Below are positions 1 through 5,718 of a DNA stretch of 10,628 bases, piece by piece. The notes beneath the pieces were generated by a model. The model saw nothing but the letters and a program-made list of their open reading frames with translations, was not told the DNA's origin and made no database searches. The stretch comes from an uncultured Clostridiaceae bacterium. Lineage in GTDB: Bacteria > Bacillota > Clostridia > TANB77 > CAG-508. A program made the position numbers and the translations under genes. The stretch's first letter is position 1. Each line of letters begins with the position of its first letter. Location of the stretch: NCBI GenBank assembly GCA_958417695.1, contig CATZDQ010000044.1, positions 1-10,628 on the forward strand, read 5' to 3'.

Positions 1-503
1 GTTGTATTATAGTTAGAAATGATATCAGACTGGCTATGTGCTTGATATTGTAAATTACATACGGTACATATACCGTCATTATCATGAGAACCACCAGTAT
101 GCTCTTGACTATCTTCTCTATAAAAATAAGGACAATCTGCATATGCACATCTATATAGAGGTGTATGAGTTGTGGAGGTTGTCTCATAGTTGAATAGAAT
201 ATTAGATGGCCTATGTTGTTGATACGTAAAATGACATTCTATACATACACCTCCATTTTCATGGTATCCTCCAACATGCCTACTACTTTGTGTAGTAGAA
301 CAATTAGTGCAGACAAAACTATGCATATTGGAATCAGAATGAAAAGTTAAATCAGAACTATTACAATTTGGACACGAACTTATCCAAAAAGTACCTATTG
401 CCGGTTTATTAAAAAATAATATAGTTATTAATAGAATAAGAAGTAATGATAACAATAGAAATATAATTATTTTTTTTCTTTTATTTTTTTCAAAAACTTT
501 CAT
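1..503 (-). CDS. Membrane-anchored Cys/His-rich repeat protein, N-terminal part (cut by window edge)
   Basis: An open frame runs leftward from an ATG at 503-501 to the window edge, giving 167 complete codons with no stop. The start is supported by an AAAGGGG ribosome binding site 6-7 bases upstream. Residues 1-11 are basic and residues 12-32 form one hydrophobic helix, so this is a signal anchor or uncleaved signal peptide with the rest outside the cell. The exported part has paired cysteines at C44/C47, C65/C68, C87/C90, C119/C124 and C146/C149. Two copies of H-x-G-G-x-H-[ED]-N-x-G-[VI]-C-x-x-C-x3-Y-Q-x-H lie at residues 76-97 and 135-156, 59 residues apart. Such spacing suggests small metal-binding or disulfide-stabilised modules. 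Similar H-x-G-G/C-x-x-C motifs occur in secreted clostridial proteins, but I cannot name a family. The C-terminus is unseen and the function is unknown. Coding is well supported by the repeat conservation. Confidence 0.8.
   Translation of the reverse strand, partial: MKVFEKNKRKKIIIFLLLSLLLILLITILFFNKPAIGTFWISSCPNCNSSDLTFHSDSNMHSFVCTNCSTTQSSRHVGGYHENGGVCIECHFTYQQHRPSNILFNYETTSTTHTPLYRCAYADCPYFYREDSQEHTGGSHDNDGICTVCNLQYQAHSQSDIISNYNT
36..311 (-). repeat. Two protein-level Cys/His repeat units within the partial gene
   Basis: Unit 1 spans residues 65-97 (bases 213-311) and unit 2 residues 119-156 (bases 36-149). Each has a leading cysteine pair (CxxC in unit 1, CxxxxC in unit 2), then H-x-G-G-x-H, an acidic residue and Asn, then G-[VI]-C-x-x-C and Y-Q-x-H. 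The DNA of the two units has diverged, so selection is likely acting on the protein pattern. More units may follow beyond the window edge. Confidence 0.65.
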
Positions 504-534
504 ATAGAAACCCCTTTATTTTTCTTAGTCAATT

Positions 535-563
535 AGTATACAAATAAAATAATAGATTTTACA
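535..563 (-). promoter_or_regulatory. Possible promoter of the Cys/His repeat gene
   Basis: On the minus strand a TATACT -10 box lies at 540-535. Seventeen bases upstream is TGTAAA (563-558), a poor -35 box. The expected transcript start leaves about 25 bases before the ATG, enough for the visible ribosome binding site. The -10 is good and the -35 is weak, so this is tentative. Confidence 0.35.
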
Positions 564-601
564 GAAGAAAGAATAAGATTGTCATTATTTGTAATATTTT
601 C

Positions 602-617
602 TATAAGATATCTTATA
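602..617. repeat. Perfect 16-base palindrome
   Basis: TATAAGATATCTTATA is perfectly self-complementary. Beyond one mismatch (601/618) the flanking T-run and A-run continue the pairing for two or three bases. It sits about 100 bases upstream of the leftward gene and about 240 bases upstream of the rightward promoter. It could be an operator for a dimeric regulator, but chance is not excluded in such AT-rich DNA. Confidence 0.4.
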
Positions 618-852
618 AAAGAAAAAAGAGAAAGTCAAGTAAAACAGAAATTTTAGAAAAGGAAAACGTAGAAAACAAGTTTATAAGAAAATAGATAAAT
701 AAAAAGTACTAAAAATAATAGAGAAACTTAAAATGATAATAAATTATAAAATAGAATACAAAAGATGACATAAAACAAATTGAAAAGAAATAGAAACAAA
801 AGGAAAATGAGATGAAATAAGAAAAATGGATAAAAAAGAAATAAGAAAAAAA

Positions 853-881
853 TTGCAATTAACCAAAAGGTAATGTATAAT
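853..881 (+). promoter_or_regulatory. Promoter of the pilin-like gene
   Basis: TTGCAA (853-858), a 17-base spacer and a perfect TATAAT (876-881). The expected start near 888 leaves a leader of about 34 bases before the ATG at 922, containing the AAGGA ribosome binding site at 911-915. Confidence 0.65.
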
Positions 882-921
882 AAAAGTAGAGTAGAAATGA
901 TAAAAGAAAGAAGGAAAAAAG

Positions 922-1977
922 ATGAAGCAGGCACATGGAATAACAATGATTAGTTTAGTAGTAACGATTATTATTTTAATAATATTAGCAGGGGTTACTT
1001 TAAATTTGACCGTTGGGGAAAATGGCCTTATTTCTCAAGCACAAAAAGCAAAGGAAAATATGGAAATAGCCAAAATAAAAGAAGAAGAACAAATGAATCA
1101 GTTATATGAACAAATGGAAACAGGGGAAAGTGGCTATTTACCAGATAAAGGGACAATAGAAGAATTACAAAATAAATTAGACACTTTAAAACAAGAATTC
1201 GAAAACTTCAAAAAACAAATTGCAGAAGCAATTACACAAGAAGGTGTAGAAATGAAGCAAACCGCATCTGCTACTGAAATGGCAGAAGGGATTCATAAAA
1301 TAGCCACGCAACAATATGCAAAAGGATATCAAAAAGGAATGTATGGAAATAGTGGTATTCTAGCATATGAAAATAGTGGATTTAATCCAGTTAGTTATAG
1401 CTATACTTTAAAACCAAATAAAGAATATAGAGTAATTGCTCTAGTAAGTGGTATTTCTAGTAGTGTGCCAACACTTACAGCAGGTGGATGTGAAGTGAAT
1501 TCTGTATCATCTTTATATGCCAATCATACAAATGGTAGTTTACCAAGTTATCTGTATATATGGAAGGTAAAGACACCAGCAAGTAGTGTAACTGCCCAAA
1601 TAAGTGCCAGTGGTTCACAATGTACATTGCTTGTCAATTTTCTAGAAGGAACAAGTGATGGCGTTTTAGCTTATAAAAATAGTGGATTTAATCCAGGTAG
1701 CTTTAGCTATACTTTAAAAGCAAATAAAGAATATCAAATTATAGCGGGAGTAGGAGGAATTGCAAGTAGTTCGATATCTTTAGCAGCGGGAGATTGTGAA
1801 GTATTACCATTGTCATCTTTATATGCAAACCACACAAATGGAACATTACCTACCTATTTATATGTATGGAAAGTAAAAGCACCTCAGACAGATACTACTG
1901 TAAAAGTAAGTGCTAGCGGTTCACAATGTACCTTCTTTACTGATTTTTTTGAATATGAAAATATAGAAATAAAATAA
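922..1977 (+). CDS. Prepilin-like secreted or surface protein with coiled coil and two tandem Cys-pair domains
   Basis: This 351-residue protein starts with a short leader ending in Gly6 and then a type IV prepilin-like helix (residues 7-29, beginning ITMISLVVT). A prepilin peptidase would be expected to cut after Gly6. The usual Glu at mature position 5 is Ser here, as in many clostridial pilin-like proteins. Residues 40-66 and 78-105 are charged and heptad-like, suggesting coiled coil. Residues about 115-140 hold a short EMAEGIHKI...YAKGYQKG segment. Two homologous domains follow at residues 146-243 and 248-345, about 64% identical by hand alignment, each with a Cys pair 44 residues apart (C190/C234 and C292/C336) and a shared SSLYANHTNG motif. 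The likely place is the cell surface, as a minor pilin, pseudopilin or adhesin. No assembly ATPase or peptidase gene is nearby. The start has an AAGGA site six bases upstream. It is transcribed alone, between its own promoter and a terminator. Function is inferred only from architecture. Confidence 0.82.
   Translation: MKQAHGITMISLVVTIIILIILAGVTLNLTVGENGLISQAQKAKENMEIAKIKEEEQMNQLYEQMETGESGYLPDKGTIEELQNKLDTLKQEFENFKKQIAEAITQEGVEMKQTASATEMAEGIHKIATQQYAKGYQKGMYGNSGILAYENSGFNPVSYSYTLKPNKEYRVIALVSGISSSVPTLTAGGCEVNSVSSLYANHTNGSLPSYLYIWKVKTPASSVTAQISASGSQCTLLVNFLEGTSDGVLAYKNSGFNPGSFSYTLKANKEYQIIAGVGGIASSSISLAAGDCEVLPLSSLYANHTNGTLPTYLYVWKVKAPQTDTTVKVSASGSQCTFFTDFFEYENIEIK
1357..1956 (+). repeat. Tandem duplication of a ~98-residue domain inside the pilin-like gene
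   Basis: Copy 1 covers residues 146-243 and copy 2 residues 248-345, a period of 102 residues or 306 bases. By hand alignment about 63 of 98 residues are identical. Blocks such as YANHTNG, WKVK and SASGSQCT are unchanged. Both copies keep two cysteines at the same spacing. This is an in-frame internal duplication, not a mobile repeat. Confidence 0.85.
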
Positions 1978-1986
1978 GACTTAAAG

Positions 1987-2017
1987 AAACTGAGAATAAA
2001 AATATTCTCAGTTTTTT
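1987..2017 (+). terminator. Intrinsic terminator after the pilin-like gene (possibly bidirectional)
   Basis: A perfect 12-base stem (AAACTGAGAATA, 1987-1998, with its complement at 2003-2014) encloses an AAAA loop and runs into a T tract to 2017. It starts 10 bases after the stop codon. On the minus strand the stem is followed by TTTCTTTAAG-like sequence, so it could also stop transcripts of the convergent gene ending at 2043. Confidence 0.9.
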
Positions 2018-2042
2018 AGTTGAAAGCGTATATAAAACGATT

Positions 2043-2876
2043 TTATTCTTGGGAGTTATCTACTTCTTGTTTTTTGTGCATTCGTCTTCGTCTAGGGATA
2101 AAGTTTTCTACAAATTTATAGTCATCACGATTTTTAATATATAAGAATCCTATGATGGAAAAGACAACGGCACCTACAAAATTAACTAGTAAATCTTTCA
2201 TAGTATCTTTAATACCAATATCTAAATAGCCCCCATCGATGACAGTGGTCAGTGGGTTACCATCTGCATCTTTACTATAAATAATCGTTTTATCAATATC
2301 TTTTAAAATCACGGGTATGTTTTTACCTTCTGGATGCAAAGTAACGGAAGAAATAGAAGTTACAATACGGTCTTTTTGCATATCTGTTTGAACAAAGGTA
2401 TCTGCGCTAAACTCAAAGAATTCCCAAAGTACACCCACTGTCATAGAAAAACAAAAAGCAACAATGGCCACAAAAAGAGGAGACAAATGGATGTGTGTTT
2501 TTTCACTTCTATTTAAAATGTCAATTAAAGAAAAACCAATGGCTGCACATAAGAAACCATTTAAAGTATGTAAAATGGTATCCCAACTTTTAAAAATGCC
2601 ATAGAAGTTTTGAATTTCTCCTAAAATTTCTGCAGAGAAGATAAACAACAAAATAATACTTTCTAGTACATTAGGAAGTGTAATTTTTAAAGTTTTATCC
2701 AGCCAATAAGGAATCATAAATAAAACTAAAGTGAGCAAACATAAAAATACATTATCCCAGTTTTGATGGAGTATTTGAAATATCATACAGACAATCACTA
2801 AAATTCTTAATACCATATAGACGATAAAAGAACTTTTTTTACTTTCGTGATAAAAGGCTTTCATTCGTTTTAACAT
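2043..2876 (-). CDS. Multi-pass membrane protein, possibly YjdF/DUF2238-like
   Basis: A 277-residue protein with hydrophobic segments at about 17-37, 42-58, 68-86, 103-120, 132-150 and 229-247, so about six membrane helices. A polar, probably soluble stretch (about 160-228) lies before the last helix, and the tail is basic (RRRR at 262-265). Conserved-looking polar residues in or near helices are E83, E87, the W98-D99-xxx-H103 motif, the W151-E152-xx-E155 motif and D224-xxx-D228. A WD..LH motif, a WE..E motif and a terminal D...D..G pattern recall the DUF2238/YjdF family and, more loosely, VanZ-like membrane proteins. This assignment is from memory of motifs and unverified. The ATG at 2876-2874 has a strong GGAGGG site 8 bases upstream. 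It is convergent with the pilin-like gene and divergent from transketolase. No substrate or role can be assigned. Confidence 0.85.
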   Translation of the reverse strand: MLKRMKAFYHESKKSSFIVYMVLRILVIVCMIFQILHQNWDNVFLCLLTLVLFMIPYWLDKTLKITLPNVLESIILLFIFSAEILGEIQNFYGIFKSWDTILHTLNGFLCAAIGFSLIDILNRSEKTHIHLSPLFVAIVAFCFSMTVGVLWEFFEFSADTFVQTDMQKDRIVTSISSVTLHPEGKNIPVILKDIDKTIIYSKDADGNPLTTVIDGGYLDIGIKDTMKDLLVNFVGAVVFSIIGFLYIKNRDDYKFVENFIPRRRRMHKKQEVDNSQE

Positions 2877-2904
2877 AGGAAAATCCCTCCTTTTTTCTAC
2901 TGTT

Positions 2905-2933
2905 ATTATAAAGAAGAATGAACAAAATTACAA
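2905..2933 (-). promoter_or_regulatory. Promoter of the minus-strand membrane protein gene
   Basis: Reading leftward, TTGTAA (2933-2928), a 17-base spacer and a perfect TATAAT (2910-2905). The predicted start is about 20 bases upstream of the ATG and just ahead of the GGAGGG site (2890-2885). Confidence 0.6.
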
Positions 2934-2982
2934 GTCGTTTATAAAGATATGGGAAAATTAAAAAAATACCTGCTAAAAGAAG

Positions 2983-3011
2983 TTGCAAAATAGTAAAAGA
3001 AAAGATAAAAT
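2983..3011 (+). promoter_or_regulatory. Promoter of the transketolase operon
   Basis: TTGCAA (2983-2988), a 17-base spacer and TAAAAT (3006-3011). The expected start near 3018 lies just before the AAGGAGG site at 3024-3030, so the leader is very short. The box is back to back with the leftward promoter, about 50 bases apart, so the two could share a regulator. Confidence 0.55.
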
Positions 3012-3037
3012 AAGCATATAAAAAAGGAGGGATTTAT

Positions 3038-3859
3038 TTGAAAATAGAAAAAGTAGAAGAATTAGAACAAATAGCAAAACAAATCAGAATAGAAATTATA
3101 AACCAAGTATATGCAGCACAATCAGGACATCCAGGAGGTTCCTTATCTTGTGCAGATATTTTAACAGTATTGTATTTCTACCAAATGAATATTCATGAAA
3201 AAGAACCATATGCACCATTAAGGGACCGTTTTGTATTATCTAAAGGGCATTGCTCACCAGCGTTATATGCAACACTAGCCAAAAGAGGATATTTTTCAGA
3301 AGAAATGCTAACTAGCTTTAGAAAAGTAGATTCTACATTACAAGGGCATCCAGATATGCATAAGGTGCCAGGGGTCGATATGACTACTGGTTCTTTAGGA
3401 CAGGGGTTATCAGTAGCCAATGGTATGGCGTTAAACTCTAAATTAAACCATGATGGCTATCGCGTATATTGCTTACTAGGAGATGGGGAATTAGAAGAAG
3501 GTCAAGTTTGGGAAGCGGCCATGACAGCTAATAAATATCACTTGGACAATTTATGTGCAATTGTAGATTATAATCATTTACAAATTGATGGAAGCATAGA
3601 AGAAGTAAAAGGATTGGATAATTTAGAAGGTAAGTGGAGAAGTTTTGGTTTTCATACGATTGTTATAGATGGTCATGCTATACAACAAATTATAGATGCC
3701 TTAGAAACTGCACAAATGACAAAAGGTAAACCGACAGTTATCATTGCGAAAACTATTAAAGGAAAAGGGGTATCTTTTATGGAAAATCAAGCAAGTTGGC
3801 ATGGAAAGGCTCCAAATGCAGAAGAATACCAAAAGGCGATAGAAGAATTCAATAAATAG
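3038..3859 (+). CDS. Transketolase, N-terminal (thiamine diphosphate-binding) subunit
   Basis: This 273-residue protein is the first half of a split transketolase. With its partner it moves two-carbon ketol units between sugar phosphates in the non-oxidative pentose phosphate pathway, in the cytoplasm. Family landmarks are all present: GHPGG at residues 30-34 (H31), KGH at 69-71 (H71), QGHPD at 102-106 (H104), TGSLGQGLS at 117-125, and the thiamine diphosphate/metal motif from GDGELEEG (148-155, D149) to N179. WHGKAP lies at 254-259. The start is TTG at 3038, chosen because a perfect AAGGAGG lies 7 bases upstream. The C-terminal subunit begins 21 bases after this stop, so the two are co-transcribed. 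Full-length transketolases are about 650 residues, and the two proteins together (583) cover the core. Split forms are common in clostridia and archaea. It contributes ribose and erythrose phosphates where an oxidative branch is often missing (known of such organisms, not seen here). Confidence 0.95.
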   Translation: MKIEKVEELEQIAKQIRIEIINQVYAAQSGHPGGSLSCADILTVLYFYQMNIHEKEPYAPLRDRFVLSKGHCSPALYATLAKRGYFSEEMLTSFRKVDSTLQGHPDMHKVPGVDMTTGSLGQGLSVANGMALNSKLNHDGYRVYCLLGDGELEEGQVWEAAMTANKYHLDNLCAIVDYNHLQIDGSIEEVKGLDNLEGKWRSFGFHTIVIDGHAIQQIIDALETAQMTKGKPTVIIAKTIKGKGVSFMENQASWHGKAPNAEEYQKAIEEFNK

Positions 3860-3880
3860 TAGGGAAGAGAAGGTGAAAAA

Positions 3881-4813
3881 ATGGATAAAAATAGACAAAT
3901 TGCAATTAGACAAAGCTATGGAGAAGCTTTGGAAAAATTAGGTGAAGAAAATAAAGATATTGTGGTATTAGATGCGGATTTATCTTCTGCTACAAAGACA
4001 GATTTATTCGCAAAGAAATTCCCAGATAGATTTTTAGATATGGGAATTGCAGAACAAGATATGTTATCGACTGCTGCTGGACTTGCTACTTGTGGAAAAA
4101 TACCATATGTTAGTACATTTGCTGTGTTTGCTTGTGGCAGAGCTTATGACCAAGTAAGAAATAGTATTGCTTATCCCAATTTAAATGTCAAGATTTGTGC
4201 AACACATGCAGGAATTACGGTGGGAGAAGATGGTGCAACGCATCAAATGTTAGAAGATATAGGCATGATGAGAGCATTACCCAATATGATAGTCATGAGT
4301 ACTTCAGATGATAGACAAACCAAGTGGGCTATTGCAGAAATTTCTAAAATAAAAGGCCCTGTATATGTTAGATTAGCAAGAATTAAAAGACCTGCTATTT
4401 ATGAAGAGTTACAAAAGTTTGAGATTGGAAAAGCAGTACAAATAGGAGAAGGAACCGATGCCACTATCCTAGCAACAGGTGTTACCGTAGCAGAAGCTTT
4501 AAAAGCAAAGGATATATTAGAAGCACAAGATATCCACATTCGTATATTAGATATACATACTATTAAGCCGATTGACAGGGAAGCTATTGTGAGATGTGCA
4601 AAAGAAACGAATAAACTGATAACAGTAGAAGACCATCAAATTACTGGAGGACTAGGCAGCTGTGTGTGTGAAGTCTTAGCAGAAGAGTATCCTTGTAAGG
4701 TAACTAGAATGGGTATAAAAGATGTTTTTGGTAAATCAGGTACAGCAGAAGAGTTAATGCATGACTTTCAGATAGATGCAGAGGCTATTGTAGAGGAAGT
4801 AAAAAGAGGATAA
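3881..4813 (+). CDS. Transketolase, C-terminal (pyrimidine-binding) subunit
   Basis: This 310-residue protein carries the pyrimidine-binding and C-terminal domains of transketolase. The activating glutamate is E58 in GIAEQD (55-60). The block around residues 108-130 (THAGITVGEDGATHQ) is typical of transketolase and contains H121. The C-terminal domain (about 185-310) has the TILATG motif near 195-200 and ends with a DVFGKSGTAEEL segment. Residues about 28-40 (VVLDADLSSATKT) distinguish it from DXP synthase, whose full-length protein also carries an N-terminal half absent here. The ATG follows a GAGAAGGTG site. It should assemble with the upstream subunit to form the complete active site at the subunit interface. 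A terminator follows about 55 bases after the stop. Confidence 0.95.
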   Translation: MDKNRQIAIRQSYGEALEKLGEENKDIVVLDADLSSATKTDLFAKKFPDRFLDMGIAEQDMLSTAAGLATCGKIPYVSTFAVFACGRAYDQVRNSIAYPNLNVKICATHAGITVGEDGATHQMLEDIGMMRALPNMIVMSTSDDRQTKWAIAEISKIKGPVYVRLARIKRPAIYEELQKFEIGKAVQIGEGTDATILATGVTVAEALKAKDILEAQDIHIRILDIHTIKPIDREAIVRCAKETNKLITVEDHQITGGLGSCVCEVLAEEYPCKVTRMGIKDVFGKSGTAEELMHDFQIDAEAIVEEVKRG

Positions 4814-4867
4814 CAAAATAAGAATTGTGAATTTTTTGTGAAATCTTGAAATAAAAGAAAGCAAGTG

Positions 4868-4914
4868 AAAAACAGATATAAAAGGAAAAAGAGCCAATTT
4901 TTATCTGTTTTTTT
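4868..4914 (+). terminator. Intrinsic terminator after the transketolase operon
   Basis: AAAAACAGATA (4868-4878) pairs with TATCTGTTTTT (4902-4912), and the T run continues to 4914. The apical part is AT-rich and may pair imperfectly (AAAAGG with CC and TTTT). It is a weaker stem than the terminator near 1987 but is well placed, after the operon and before the ftsE promoter. Confidence 0.7.
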
Positions 4915-4927
4915 CTTTTAAAAAGTA

Positions 4928-4956
4928 TTGCAAATAATTTGTTTTATTGTTATGAT
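4928..4956 (+). promoter_or_regulatory. Promoter of the ftsEX-M23 operon
   Basis: TTGCAA (4928-4933), a 17-base spacer and TATGAT (4951-4956), with TG one base before the -10 (extended -10 form). It starts 14 bases after the preceding terminator. The leader to the ATG at 5032 is about 70 bases, the longest in the window, and I see no strong structure in it. Confidence 0.65.
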
Positions 4957-5031
4957 TAAGTAGAAAAGATAAAATTATAACTAAAAGCGTATAAAAAAGC
5001 AGAAAAAGCAAAAGAAATTAAGGAGCAAATC

Positions 5032-5718
5032 ATGATAGAGTTTAGAAATGTTAATAAGACTTATGAGACAGGAACAGAAGCTGTACATAATGCCAACTTT
5101 AAAATAGAGAAAGGGGAATTTGCCTTTCTAGTAGGTGCTTCTGGTTCAGGTAAATCTACCTTAATTAAAATGATATTAAAAGAAGAAAATCCAACGTCTG
5201 GAAACATTATTATTAATGGAAAAGACACAACCTTCTTAAAACCAAAAAGGGTTCCTTTCTTAAGAAGAAGTATGGGAGTTGTATTCCAAGACTTTAGATT
5301 ATTACCAGATAAAACAGTATATGACAATGTTGCCTTTGCTATGTATATTGTAAGAGCAACACCAAAACATATTAGAAGACAAGTACCTATGGTTCTTTCC
5401 TTAGTAGGACTAAGTGGAAAAGCTAAAATGTATCCAAATGAATTATCCGGAGGAGAACAACAAAGAGTAGCTTTAGCTAGAGCTTTAGTAAATAATCCTT
5501 CTATGTTAATTGCCGATGAACCAACAGGAAACTTAGACCCAGATACGTCCTGGGATATCATGACTCTTTTAAATGATATTAATATGAGAGGAACAACCGT
5601 CGTTATTGCAACACATGCCAAAGACATCGTAGACAAAATGAAGAAGAGAGTTATTCAACTAGAAAAAGGCGTTATAATAAGAGATGATAAAAAAGGTGGG
5701 TATAACAGTGAGATATAA
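5032..5718 (+). CDS. ftsE: Cell division ATP-binding protein FtsE
   Basis: FtsE is the cytoplasmic ATPase of the FtsEX complex, an ABC-type mechanotransmitter that drives activation of peptidoglycan hydrolases outside the membrane rather than transport. The 228-residue protein has the full ABC set: Walker A GASGSGKST at 35-43, Q-loop Q86 within VVFQDFRLLP, signature LSGGEQQ at 138-144, Walker B and D-loop from LIADEPTGNLD (159-169; catalytic E163), and switch H195. The VVFQDFRLLPDKTVYDNVAF stretch is characteristic of FtsE as opposed to LolD/MacB-type ATPases, and the ftsX neighbour confirms it. An AAGGAG site lies six bases before the ATG. The last bases overlap the preferred start of ftsX by 11 bases, indicating translational coupling. 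It is the first gene of an operon of four. Confidence 0.96.
   Translation: MIEFRNVNKTYETGTEAVHNANFKIEKGEFAFLVGASGSGKSTLIKMILKEENPTSGNIIINGKDTTFLKPKRVPFLRRSMGVVFQDFRLLPDKTVYDNVAFAMYIVRATPKHIRRQVPMVLSLVGLSGKAKMYPNELSGGEQQRVALARALVNNPSMLIADEPTGNLDPDTSWDIMTLLNDINMRGTTVVIATHAKDIVDKMKKRVIQLEKGVIIRDDKKGGYNSEI

Larger units (their letters stand above)
504..921. other. Non-coding, A-rich, purine-skewed intergenic region
   Basis: These 418 bases separate two divergent genes and contain no credible gene. A hand count over 601-840 gives about 149 A, 34 G, 45 T and 12 C, so the plus strand is about 62% A and 76% purine. The plus-strand frames carry frequent stops. The open frame on the other strand is low-complexity Phe/Leu/Ile and runs into the pilin-like gene, so I treat it as a by-product of composition. 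The region holds a 16-base palindrome (602-617), a tentative leftward promoter near 535-563 and a strong rightward promoter at 853-881. I see no tRNA, riboswitch or terminator here. Confidence 0.7.

Noticed and set aside
728..946. Minus-strand open frame of 72 residues, almost entirely hydrophobic
   Set aside because: It lies opposite the A-rich strand, is low-complexity Phe/Leu/Ile throughout, overlaps the start of the pilin-like gene and has no good ribosome site. Composition explains it.
2023..4993. The 10-base string AAAGCGTATA found at 2023 and 4984 in two intergenic regions
   Set aside because: Two short AT-rich matches in unrelated positions (after a terminator, and in the ftsE leader) are not enough for a regulatory motif.
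5061..5636. Minus-strand open frame of 191 residues inside ftsE
   Set aside because: It is fully antisense to a well-conserved ABC ATPase gene; the length is a side effect of codon use there.
5684..5707. Upstream ATG extending ftsX by eight residues
   Set aside because: No ribosome site precedes it, while AAAGGTGGG is well spaced for the GTG at 5708, and family members begin at that point.
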